Shown: positions 1 to 6,741, numbered from the stretch's first letter. The stretch: 6,912 bases of DNA from an uncultured Lachnospiraceae bacterium (GCA_910586095.1 CAJUHQ010000158.1:1-6912), one strand, 5' to 3'. Numbers and translations are program-made. Notes: generated from the letters alone by a model not told the origin.

Positions 1-125
1 TGTGCCGCTGTGGTTGAAAAACAACTCCGCAACAATGGTCTGCCCGTTCCTCTGTATCTCGCCCGCTTCTGGTCGCGCTCATGCACTTCGATTTTGCTGA
101 TAAACTCGTTGAGAATGGCGGAATT
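1..125 (-). pseudogene. C-terminal remnant of a large serine recombinase (TnpX/DUF4368 type)
   Basis: Read on the minus strand, 122 down to 51 gives SAILNEFISKIEVHERDQKR followed by ARYR. This resembles the LNEFI-KI-VHE-D-K segment of the DUF4368 region at the C-terminus of TnpX-like large serine recombinases, which excise and integrate clostridial mobile elements. From about position 50 to the edge the same frame no longer looks like the family, but the neighbouring frame (45-1) reads QTIVAELFFNHSG, close to the usual closing strand (I-E-I-Y-F-N-F-I-G). A frameshift is therefore likely. No catalytic resolvase domain is present, since the reading frame is blocked upstream by a stop at 159-161. 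The stretch 1-120 is visibly more GC-rich than everything to its right, as expected for imported DNA. The family assignment is from memory of the motif. Confidence 0.55.
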
Positions 126-127
126 CA

Positions 128-184
128 CTATATTTTTTGAAGAAGCTCTTTTGTAGAACTATGCTTCTTCTGTTCACTCCCCAT
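128..184 (-). pseudogene. Short N-terminal stub, possibly of a TetR-family regulator
   Basis: An ATG at 184-182 follows the minus-strand sequence AAGGGTG with a 6-nt spacer, a usable ribosome binding site. It opens an 18-codon frame, MGSEQKKHSSTKELLQKI, ending at TAG (130-128). The lysine-rich start followed by S-T-K-E-L-L-Q resembles the first residues of TetR/AcrR repressors just before the helix-turn-helix, and the frame stops where that domain should begin. The break coincides with the start of the recombinase-like sequence. An upstream TTGAC/GTCAA palindrome is of the kind such regulators bind. The alternative is a chance short ORF; eighteen residues cannot settle the family. Confidence 0.35.
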
Positions 185-253
185 ATCGATCACCCTTATC
201 CCTCTAATATCTTGTCAAACAACAATTCAATTTGTCTGATCTAGATCCTACAA

Positions 254-287
254 ATTTGACTAAACGAATTGACAAAGTTGGTCAAAT
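254..287. promoter_or_regulatory. Candidate operator: nested TTGAC/GTCAA inverted repeats
   Basis: ATTTGAC (254-260) is matched by GTCAAAT (281-287). Inside it, TTGAC (269-273) is matched by GTCAA (281-285), giving the 17-nt hyphenated palindrome TTGACAAAGTTGGTCAA at 269-285. This covers the -35 box and the start of the spacer of the rightward promoter, where a repressor would block RNA polymerase. Binding by a TetR- or MarR-type protein is inference. Confidence 0.4.
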
Positions 288-297
288 GGCATATACT
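269..297 (+). promoter_or_regulatory. Near-consensus sigma-A promoter facing right
   Basis: TTGACA (269-274) is a perfect -35 box. It is followed by a 17-nt spacer and TATACT (292-297), five of six matches to the -10 consensus. The expected start of transcription is near 304. No gene lies downstream on the plus strand before the hairpin terminator at 431-469. It is either an orphan promoter left by the rearrangement or drives a short non-coding transcript of roughly 170 nt. Confidence 0.5.
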
Positions 298-423
298 TTT
301 ATGTGAATTCGTTATCCCAATTACAGTTTTTCTAAAAATAAATGAACGAATTTAATGTAAATTTATAAAAAAGGGATTATTAACATTTTCGCAGAATAGT
401 TCATTCTACGAAAAAAACTCACC
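298..423. other. Apparently non-coding AT-rich spacer with a hairpin
   Basis: I see no credible ORF on either strand. AATTCGTT (306-313) is inverted as AACGAATT at 345-352, and another AACGAATT occurs at 263-270 next to the -35 box. A stem with 11 of 12 pairs lies at 386-397/403-414 (TTTTCG-C-AGAAT, loop AGTTC). It may be the body of a small transcript from the promoter at 269-297, or simply trailing sequence beyond the terminator of the gene on the other strand. Confidence 0.35.
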
Positions 424-476
424 AAAAAAAGGATATCTTCTATAGTCTAACATCACTATAGAGATATCCTCTTTTT
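424..476 (-). terminator. Strong intrinsic terminator, likely bidirectional
   Basis: The stem is 431-445 (GGATATCTTCTATAG) paired with 456-469 (CTATAGAGATATCC): 14 bp with one bulged T and a 10-nt loop. On the minus strand the stem is followed by seven Ts (430-424), ending the DUF5722-type gene that stops at 515. On the plus strand it is followed by CTTTTT, so it could also stop rightward transcription from the promoter at 269-297. Confidence 0.85.
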
Positions 477-514
477 ATATATTTGATCTTATTTTATATT
501 GTTTTGTACATACT

Positions 515-2116
515 CTAGTTCACGCCAAGCGCCGCCCAGCTTGAAGCACCAATAATCGGAAGGGCAAACTGTGTATATGCCGCGGACTGTGGTGTATCAA
601 TGTATTTAAACACATCATACATCTGCTTAGGTGTGGTGGGAAGTCCTGTCGCATCATCACAGTTATAAATTCCACAAGCAATTTTATCTGCCTGCTTTTC
701 GTATACATTATCCAACATTCTATGTACAACAAATCCTTTAATCAATGGATTTTTCTCGGCAAGCTTATAAGCATATGCAAAAGATGCAGCTTGTGTTGCC
801 TCATTTGAAGTCATAGAGTTAAACAAAATTTCTGATATAATAATATAACGTACCTGTCCATTCGGCGCAAGAAATGCAGGTTGACTCATATAATTGGTGA
901 ACACTTCCATATTCTGAGGATTAATCATTTTGGTATTGGCTGTATGGTCAATCAACCGCAAAGCCTTATAATTTGAAGGCATGTCCCAAAATCTTGCTGC
1001 TGTCAAAGGCACTGGATGCGGATGCCAAGCTACACCCCAATCAATGTTACCATGTGAGATGATATCTGTGTTGAATTCATCCATAAATTTCTTTGCTGCA
1101 TACTGATTCTTTGTACCATCTTCCCAATTCCATCTCTGATCGATACAGGTAAGCACTCTTGCATTAGCATTCTCGCTCTTGATTGCATTGTAGCACATAC
1201 GAAATGCCTTCTCATACTCTAATGTAAAATTCGTCACATTATAGTTACCTGCAAAATACCACGGATTGTTATTATTCACCTCATTACCTATAATCCAATT
1301 GGAGATCAGTCCTGTGGCTGGATTGCTGTAACGTGATGTCAAAAAAGAAAGTAATGCTGCAATAGACTCTGCTCCTTGCTGCTCATCTGTATTAAATGCA
1401 TAGTGTCTATATCCTCCTACACGCGCCGCAGGTTTTACAGTGAGGGCAGTTGTCGGATCATAGTAATTCACAAGATTCATGGTAACTTCAACCTGCTGTG
1501 CAGCAAAAAGGGTCATAACCATGTCATACTCTGCAATAACTCCCTGATTAAAGTTATACACCTTTCCATTATAAGTGTATGGAATGGAAGCGCCTGGTGT
1601 AAAGAACCGATTAATCGCCAATTCATAACTTGCATGATGCACTCCAAGATCAGCTAATTGCATTAGTGTCGCGTTGTCCGCTGTGATTCCCTTGATAGAT
1701 TTCGCCACCGGAATTGGTGCTGTATGTGTCGCCACTGCCTCTGGATTGGTAATATAAAATTCCTGGCTTACTGGCACAAATGTTCCACCTCTAACTGCTG
1801 CAACCACAAATTTAGAATACAATTTAGAGTCTGCTGTTCCATGATCGAGTGATGTCACAAAAGTAACAGTAGGTGCATTTGCAGCTACCGCACAAAAATT
1901 TCCACTAATAGAATTCTGATAGGGTTTCATCTCAAAAAGGTAAAGATTCCCATCATCGCTTGCTACCCCCGATGCTGATGCAACCACTGTCACCTGATTC
2001 GCACCACTAATAATGCACTGACCAATTGTTGCGGTTCCTGCCGCTGCCGCAGTCAGAGACATTATGCACACAAAGGCCATACAAAGTACTGCCCAAAGAG
2101 TCCATTTTTTCTTCAT
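515..2116 (-). CDS. Secreted DUF5722-type TIM-barrel protein, putative glycoside hydrolase
   Basis: Product of 533 residues, probably exported. Residues 1-26 form a classical signal peptide (MKKKW, hydrophobic core, TAAAA before G). After a short beta-rich region, the body from about residue 140 looks like a (beta/alpha)8 barrel. NWIIGNEVN places an acid/base-like Glu at about 279, WHPHP lies at 364-368, and YIIISEILF places a nucleophile-like Glu at about 429; this spacing fits clan GH-A retaining hydrolases. The overall sequence and the ending ALPIIGASSW match my memory of the DUF5722 family, common in Lachnospiraceae and without an assigned substrate that I know of. The start at 2116 is chosen because GGAGGT precedes it and a promoter at 2219-2247 would begin transcription near 2212. 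The frame is open to 2209, but those 31 extra residues would sit at the very 5' end of the message and in front of the signal peptide. There is no sortase or lipobox anchor, so the protein is probably released or held non-covalently. It is the last gene before the terminator at 424-476. Confidence 0.8.
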   Translation of the reverse strand: MKKKWTLWAVLCMAFVCIMSLTAAAAGTATIGQCIISGANQVTVVASASGVASDDGNLYLFEMKPYQNSISGNFCAVAANAPTVTFVTSLDHGTADSKLYSKFVVAAVRGGTFVPVSQEFYITNPEAVATHTAPIPVAKSIKGITADNATLMQLADLGVHHASYELAINRFFTPGASIPYTYNGKVYNFNQGVIAEYDMVMTLFAAQQVEVTMNLVNYYDPTTALTVKPAARVGGYRHYAFNTDEQQGAESIAALLSFLTSRYSNPATGLISNWIIGNEVNNNNPWYFAGNYNVTNFTLEYEKAFRMCYNAIKSENANARVLTCIDQRWNWEDGTKNQYAAKKFMDEFNTDIISHGNIDWGVAWHPHPVPLTAARFWDMPSNYKALRLIDHTANTKMINPQNMEVFTNYMSQPAFLAPNGQVRYIIISEILFNSMTSNEATQAASFAYAYKLAEKNPLIKGFVVHRMLDNVYEKQADKIACGIYNCDDATGLPTTPKQMYDVFKYIDTPQSAAYTQFALPIIGASSWAALGVN

Positions 2117-2212
2117 TTGATACCTCCATAAAAATAAATGTAAAAATTCCTCATTACACAAGATATGGCTGTAGATGCCATTCCTCTTCTTTGTAATGCA
2201 CTGCGCCATCTA
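2117..2212 (-). promoter_or_regulatory. Structured 5' leader of the DUF5722-type gene
   Basis: The leader predicted from the promoter is about 96 nt. It holds an outer stem of 11 pairs with one bulged base (plus-strand arms 2152-2163 and 2188-2198, CATTAC...GTAATG). Nested inside is a 5-bp stem (2165-2169/2177-2181, ATGGC...GCCAT) with a 7-nt loop. A further small GCCA/TGGC hairpin lies at the 5' end. The ribosome binding site GGAGGT and the ATG lie outside the main stem. This may stabilise the message or control it; I do not recognise a known riboswitch class. Confidence 0.4.
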
Positions 2213-2218
2213 TGGCTG

Positions 2219-2247
2219 ATTATATCATTTTAATCAAAAAATTACAA
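2219..2247 (-). promoter_or_regulatory. Sigma-A promoter of the DUF5722-type gene
   Basis: On the minus strand TTGTAA (2247-2242) is followed by exactly 17 nt and a perfect TATAAT (2224-2219). Transcription would start near 2212 and read into the gene starting at 2116. This gives that gene a promoter independent of the two genes upstream. Confidence 0.7.
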
Positions 2248-2523
2248 CTGTTCTTATTCAAAAATGTTTATATCCCCAGAGAGGTATCCTCATTCGAAAT
2301 GCAATAAATGTAGGTACCACTACCTTTTAATCCTTCCTGTTCTTTTCCCAACTTAAAAATATATAATGTTACCTTCAAACACAAATTTTCAACAATGTGA
2401 ACAAAGTTCAGATTGTTGAAAAAAATCTCTATTTTTTAATTGATCTGTCTGTTTGATTACTACGTATCCTTGTGGCACAACCTACTACAAGCATTAATTT
2501 TATCACTCGTCTATCATACACTG
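2248..2523. other. Intergenic region with no gene, between GH43 and DUF5722-type genes
   Basis: No ORF of note is present on either strand. The stretch is AT-rich and holds the long inverted repeat at 2386-2422. A small AGGTA-CCAC-TACCT hairpin lies at 2312-2325, whose right arm could instead pair with AGGTA at 2282-2286. An A6/T6 hairpin-like run lies at 2418-2436. I see no hairpin followed by a T-run that would clearly end the GH43 message, so some read-through into the next gene is possible. Confidence 0.5.
2386..2422. repeat. 17-bp inverted repeat with 3-nt centre
   Basis: The arms 2386-2402 (TTTTCAACAATGTGAAC) and 2406-2422 (GTTCAGATTGTTGAAAA) pair at 16 of 17 positions; the one mismatch is G2397/G2411. 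The loop is AAA. Neither strand has a T-run directly after the stem, so it is not a normal intrinsic terminator. It lies about 140 bp upstream of the mapped -35 box, so it could be an operator, a 3'-end stabiliser of the GH43 message, or a short palindromic repeat element. Confidence 0.6.
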
Positions 2524-4056
2524 TTATGTAATATCATAAGGTGATGAAATTATTTCGGATCGCTGTGTCCACTTCAATTTTGAAAAACAGCTCCATCTAT
2601 CCACAGAATCAACTGCATACAATCCCATAAAAACACCTGTGAATCCACCTGCAACCTCTGAGGATAGATACTTTGTTCGTGCCTTTCCAAGACAATGCAC
2701 CTCTTCTTTGTCCACCATATAAAATTGGTACATCTCCTGCGTAGAAAAAACTTCTAAACAAGCTGCTTTTTTCCAATCCAACTCAATTTTTGCAATTGTC
2801 TGTTGTGCATCTCCAATACGCAGTCGAAGAAGCACCCACTTTTTTCCAGACTCCTGCGTACAAAATAAATCATAATGATGGTATTCGTCCATATAAAAAG
2901 TAACTCCAGCCTCCGCTGCCTCTCCTAGTATTTCCACATACAAATGCGTAAAAAACTCTGATTGGCGTACTCCTATAAAAGTAGGTGAATCTGGTTCATC
3001 TAATGTAATCGTAGTTCCGCGCAAATAAAGTTTTTCTTTCTCAAGACGATAATTCTCTTCTTTATAGTCGCGAAGATAAGTCCATCTAGGATTATTTGAA
3101 AGTGGTACATCCAATGTAAGATCATAGGAACTTTTTACTTGTTGTTCCCCAGTAATATGCAAATTTTCCCACTCGCAAACCACCCCATCAGTTCCTGCTG
3201 TAAACCAGTCATCTTCCTGCCAGTATACTTGTGTCACAAACACTTCACGTCCTAAGTGATGATATGGCTGCCATATATCGCTCTGACGAAATCCCAGACA
3301 AACCATATAATACTTCTCGTCTGGTCCTTTCACCAATTCCCCATGACCAATCCCTTGAATCAAACTTTGATTTCCACCTAAATTCCTGTTGGTCAATACA
3401 GGATTTTTTTGATAATCCTCATAGGGACCAAATGGCTGTCTTGCCCGTGCATAAGTAATCATATGCCCGTATTCAGTTCCCCCTTCTGCCACCATCAAAT
3501 AATACCAATCTCCTATATGATACAAATGAGGTGACTCTAAGTACCTACCTCCACTTCCCTGCCATATGGGAACTGTCTTCGTCAATTTTCTTCCTGTTTT
3601 AATATCAATTGTACATTGCAAAATACAAGGCGTTCCATCTACATCATTGCCATTACTTGTAAAATACACATTCTTTTCATCAAACAAAAGTGATGGGTCA
3701 ATTCCTTGCTGATCCACAAAAATCGGTTCTGACCATTCCCCATAAATATCATTTGTAACTATATAGAAATTTTTTGAATACGTATTATTGTTTGTTGCCA
3801 TGTAGAAGAAGCCATCGTGATATCGCAGCGTAGGCGCAAATACTCCACCTGAGCTAGGTACACGATGCAACTTTACTTGTGATTTTCTTGTAAGGCAATG
3901 TCCTATCTGTCTCCAATTGACCAAATCTTCACTCTCAAAAAGTGGAACTGCTGGAAAATACTGAAAAGAACTACAGGCTAAATAATATTTATCGTTTACC
4001 TTACATACACTTGGGTCTGGATAAAATCCCCTTATAATTGGATTTTGTACTCTCAT
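2524..4056 (-). CDS. Family 43 glycoside hydrolase, beta-xylosidase / alpha-L-arabinofuranosidase
   Basis: Product of 510 residues with no signal peptide, so a cytoplasmic enzyme expected to trim imported xylo- or arabino-oligosaccharides to xylose or arabinose. Residues 1 to about 305 form the GH43 five-bladed propeller. NPIIRGFYPDPSV carries the general base (Asp14), GIDPSLLFD the pKa-tuning Asp (Asp120) and YLESPHLYH the general acid (Glu174). GIGHGELV carries the His (about 238) that in this family lines the metal site in the propeller centre. Residues from about 325 onward match the beta-sandwich of XynB-type enzymes (PTFIGVRQ, then GVTFYMDEYHHYDLF). All catalytic residues are present and the length is normal. 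The ATG at 4056 follows AAGAGGTAT at a proper spacing; a TTG start at 4095 would add 13 residues ahead of the conserved NPI-GFYPDPS beginning. The gene lies 83 bp downstream of the large anchored protein with no terminator between, so the two are probably co-transcribed. Xylosidase and arabinofuranosidase activity cannot be told apart by eye. Confidence 0.9.
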   Translation of the reverse strand: MRVQNPIIRGFYPDPSVCKVNDKYYLACSSFQYFPAVPLFESEDLVNWRQIGHCLTRKSQVKLHRVPSSGGVFAPTLRYHDGFFYMATNNNTYSKNFYIVTNDIYGEWSEPIFVDQQGIDPSLLFDEKNVYFTSNGNDVDGTPCILQCTIDIKTGRKLTKTVPIWQGSGGRYLESPHLYHIGDWYYLMVAEGGTEYGHMITYARARQPFGPYEDYQKNPVLTNRNLGGNQSLIQGIGHGELVKGPDEKYYMVCLGFRQSDIWQPYHHLGREVFVTQVYWQEDDWFTAGTDGVVCEWENLHITGEQQVKSSYDLTLDVPLSNNPRWTYLRDYKEENYRLEKEKLYLRGTTITLDEPDSPTFIGVRQSEFFTHLYVEILGEAAEAGVTFYMDEYHHYDLFCTQESGKKWVLLRLRIGDAQQTIAKIELDWKKAACLEVFSTQEMYQFYMVDKEEVHCLGKARTKYLSSEVAGGFTGVFMGLYAVDSVDRWSCFSKLKWTQRSEIISSPYDIT

Positions 4057-4139
4057 TTTTATACCTCTTGCATACCTAACACGTATACCAATCAATCGTT
4101 TGAAGATAAACTTTTTTCATGTGTTTATAGAAGAGACTC

Positions 4140-6662
4140 TTAATTTTTTGACAACAAATATGTCAAAAAGGCATTTCCATTTTGTTGGAACATCAAAGTA
4201 GCATCATTCATTCCTATCTTGTACACGATTCCTGTCTGCGGATTCATGACAACAATATTTAGCTCATTGAAACCAACGATCAACATTGCACTTCCATCCT
4301 CAAGAGTCACAAGTACGGGAATATCCTGATTGACATAGTACAATACAGCATCTAGACTCACTCCGCGCAGCTCTAACACTGTCGCATCCTTAAGGTTTTC
4401 CTCTATTATCTGTTTGGCTGTCTTTCCTGCATCTAACATGGGTTGCACTTTTTTTGTTGAACCTGCAAAAGATAAAATTGTCTCTAAACATACTGCAAGA
4501 TCAGAGCTATCTTCACTGCTTGCTCTGCCATTGATTGCCATAATTTGATTGCGTGTGCTGCGTGTTGCCCTCTTCCAAACATAATCACCATGTTCATTGA
4601 CTACTGTACCACTAATCCTATAAGCAAGCTGTATTGCATCTGCCTCGTGTGTAAATGTTCCATCTATACCATATTTTCCGTATACATAGTATCTACTTAC
4701 TGGCTCTTCTATCTGGATCATTAATTCACGTGAGCCCTCAAACAATACCTGAAGTGGCCTGGTATGTTTCAGCTTTCTAACCTCTATTGTATTTTTAAGC
4801 ACAATCTGAACAATCTTCTCATAGTTTTGGGTAGCAACCACTTCGGAGGAATTATAACCATTCTCCTCCACAAGATTATTGACAATCTGATCGTTCGTTA
4901 TCTCATTATAGCTGCCATCCTCCTCGCGTCTCAATCGTGAGAGCGTAATCAAATTGTCTGCCACAGAAGCTTCGGTGACATATATATTTTCTCGGCTATA
5001 CGTCTTGAGTACTTTGCCTTGTTCATCCTGAATATAGACCACATACATAGGAAAAGACACTGCTCCTGAATAATCAATATTGATATCCTCGTAACGCGCC
5101 ACCCCATAGATCAAATCTTCATTGATAAATCCAAGCGGAAGCATCCGGCACTGATCGTCAGCCTGAATCTCCTGGCGGTTCCCTGTATTTAAATTCATCA
5201 AAATCAAACGAGTACAGTTATATGAATCCGCCGAATTTTGCCACACTAGCATCTTGTCAGTATCTGATACTTGGAAACTGCCTTGTTGCAAATTTCCTGC
5301 TATTTCGGTATATGTTTTTTGGAGAAGATCAATAGCCAAAATGGAACCATCTAAATAAATAAAAAAGATACCATTTTTATTTAGATAAGAAAGCTGTTCC
5401 ATATCTGTCTTCAATGTGGCATAAGATTTATAATAGGGTATAAAAATAAGTTCTTCTACAATATTAAGCATACCATTATACTCGTACACCTGTATGCCAA
5501 TATTTCCCTCATGACTTCCTCTATTCATATACCCATAGACAATAAAACTTACATTTCCTGTCTCATCCACATTCAATATTTTGATAGCATGATTATCATA
5601 ATTGTTACGTGGATCTTCCCCCTCATAAAAGCTAAACAGATAGGCAATTTTCTTGTCCACTGCATGATAACAAAAAAGCTGATTTTCATTGACAAAGGCC
5701 AGATTGGAGCCACCATCACTCTCTACCATCTGCACATCACTATTACGAATACCCAACATAATTTTATTACCACCATACACATCTGCTTCTGGAACAAAAA
5801 TCTGATTCATGCTCCGCTCATAATCCAACAAATATGTTCTATCGGAGGTATGACGAATACGAAAAAATTCCAACACATTGTAGCTGTCTACCTTCTGACC
5901 TTCTGTAGTCTGTACTCTATAGTTCATGCGAATAGAAGCCGTCTGTGATTCTATTTCACTGATTACAATCTGCGGTTCACTAATCTGCTCAACATGAAGA
6001 TTAGCCCAACTTACTTGATTTAAAGTACTGTGTATATTCACAAAACTAAGTGTAGTGTTATCTCCCTTTGCATTGGGTTCTAGATAGGTCGCAAGATCTT
6101 TCGCCTGCTCCTTGTCAAACGTTTTTTCATGAAACTCCTGTACAAAAGCTAGTTTCTCATATACATTGTAATCTTTTCCCTCTATAATGCGCGTATAATA
6201 CCGAATAGTTTCATTTCCTATTCGAAGCATCAAAATCCAATTGTATTCCATATCGCTTTCAATGAGATCTTTGATTATCACAGTCGCGCGAATACGATCT
6301 GCACTCTCCGCATAATTACTAACTTTAGTACTTTCCACCAAGCGCGATCCATCTATACTTCTCACTTCAAAAGAAATTTCATCAATAGAGTTTCCATACT
6401 TATCAATGATAAAACTCAGTGTACGCCCCTCCCCTAGCGGGGTGATTGTATCCCTAAAAAAGCTCCCTACCATCTCCTGCTTCAGTCCATGAAGATAATT
6501 GTAGTCAATTCCATTCATATTAATATGAACAGTTGGCAGGGATGCGGGTGCTATGCTCGCCGCAGTCTCCACATTACCCTTATTATATATGCCGCTGCTC
6601 ACAAAAAGAGCAATAATAAAGACGATAATACAAACAAACACCTTGCTAATCATCCGCTTCAT
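4140..6662 (-). CDS. Unrecognised membrane-anchored protein with propeller-like region and degenerate C39-peptidase-like domain
   Basis: Product of 840 residues; I do not recognise a named family. MKRMISK followed by a hydrophobic helix (about residues 7-25) is a signal anchor, placing the rest outside the membrane. Residues 40-165 look like a beta-sandwich and 165-300 a mixed region. From about 300 to 575 short beta-strand repeats alternate with turns (NLAFVNENQLFCYHAV, GIFFIYLDGSILAIDLL, DKMLVWQNS), as in a beta-propeller sensor or binding scaffold. Residues 708-840 follow the outline of a papain-like C39 domain: SSDLAVCLETILSFAG, then DIPVLVTLEDG, then AMLIVGFN, then NPQTG. However, the usual Cys, His and Asp positions appear to be Asp, Ala/Ser and Asn, so it is probably a binding domain rather than a protease. 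The ATG at 6662 is chosen because GGGGGA lies 6 nt upstream; a GTG at 6707 would put 15 residues before the anchor and lies inside a palindrome. No cell-wall sorting signal is seen. The GH43 gene follows 83 bp downstream. No convincing promoter is visible upstream within the window, so the gene may be transcribed from beyond the right edge. Confidence 0.75.
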   Translation of the reverse strand: MKRMISKVFVCIIVFIIALFVSSGIYNKGNVETAASIAPASLPTVHINMNGIDYNYLHGLKQEMVGSFFRDTITPLGEGRTLSFIIDKYGNSIDEISFEVRSIDGSRLVESTKVSNYAESADRIRATVIIKDLIESDMEYNWILMLRIGNETIRYYTRIIEGKDYNVYEKLAFVQEFHEKTFDKEQAKDLATYLEPNAKGDNTTLSFVNIHSTLNQVSWANLHVEQISEPQIVISEIESQTASIRMNYRVQTTEGQKVDSYNVLEFFRIRHTSDRTYLLDYERSMNQIFVPEADVYGGNKIMLGIRNSDVQMVESDGGSNLAFVNENQLFCYHAVDKKIAYLFSFYEGEDPRNNYDNHAIKILNVDETGNVSFIVYGYMNRGSHEGNIGIQVYEYNGMLNIVEELIFIPYYKSYATLKTDMEQLSYLNKNGIFFIYLDGSILAIDLLQKTYTEIAGNLQQGSFQVSDTDKMLVWQNSADSYNCTRLILMNLNTGNRQEIQADDQCRMLPLGFINEDLIYGVARYEDINIDYSGAVSFPMYVVYIQDEQGKVLKTYSRENIYVTEASVADNLITLSRLRREEDGSYNEITNDQIVNNLVEENGYNSSEVVATQNYEKIVQIVLKNTIEVRKLKHTRPLQVLFEGSRELMIQIEEPVSRYYVYGKYGIDGTFTHEADAIQLAYRISGTVVNEHGDYVWKRATRSTRNQIMAINGRASSEDSSDLAVCLETILSFAGSTKKVQPMLDAGKTAKQIIEENLKDATVLELRGVSLDAVLYYVNQDIPVLVTLEDGSAMLIVGFNELNIVVMNPQTGIVYKIGMNDATLMFQQNGNAFLTYLLSKN

Positions 6663-6702
6663 ATGAATCCCCCATTCTTGCAAGGTTGCAATACGAATAA
6701 CG

Positions 6703-6741
6703 TTCACAATGTGAAAAATGTCGCACTTCAGACATTTTTCA
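6703..6741. repeat. Palindrome and perfect 11-bp hairpin upstream of the anchored-protein gene
   Basis: TTCACAATGTGAA (6703-6715) is a perfect 13-nt palindrome around a central A. Overlapping it, TGAAAAATGTC (6712-6722) pairs without mismatch with GACATTTTTCA (6731-6741) around an 8-nt loop. Both lie 40-80 bp upstream of the start codon at 6662. An operator or a leader hairpin is more likely than a terminator, because the T5 run is inside the stem rather than after it. Confidence 0.5.

Noticed and set aside
515..575. LPIIG near the C-terminus of the DUF5722-type protein as a sortase motif
   Set aside because: It is not LPxTG and is not followed by a hydrophobic helix and a basic tail; the ending is typical of the family itself.
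2117..2209. N-terminal extension of the DUF5722-type protein by 31 residues up to 2209
   Set aside because: It would precede a clear signal peptide, its start lies only about 3 nt after the predicted transcript start and has no ribosome binding site; GGAGGT supports 2116.
2282..2325. Alternative AGGTA/TACCT pairings as an attenuator
   Set aside because: The stems are only 5 bp and lie upstream of the mapped promoter, so they would be in RNA only through read-through; too weak to call.
2386..2422. The long palindrome as an intrinsic terminator of the GH43 gene
   Set aside because: On the minus strand the T-run precedes the stem instead of following it, and the downstream side reads AAAATTTG.
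4057..4095. TTG start at 4095 for the GH43 gene
   Set aside because: It adds 13 residues ahead of the conserved family beginning and lacks a good ribosome binding site; the ATG at 4056 has AAGAGGTAT at proper spacing.
4057..4139. ATAAAC/GTTTAT hairpin between the anchored-protein and GH43 genes as a terminator
   Set aside because: A 6-bp AT-rich stem with an 11-nt loop and no T-run would not stop transcription.
5511..5948. Plus-strand frames inside the minus-strand genes (5511-5948, 1376-1657, 3231-3458) and 6489-6779
   Set aside because: They are antisense to well-supported proteins, have low-complexity I/H/S-rich translations and no ribosome binding site or recognisable domain; they are shadows of the real genes.
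6663..6707. GTG start at 6707 for the anchored protein
   Set aside because: It lies inside the palindrome TTCACAATGTGAA and puts 15 residues before the Lys/Arg-flanked anchor helix; the ATG at 6662 fits better.
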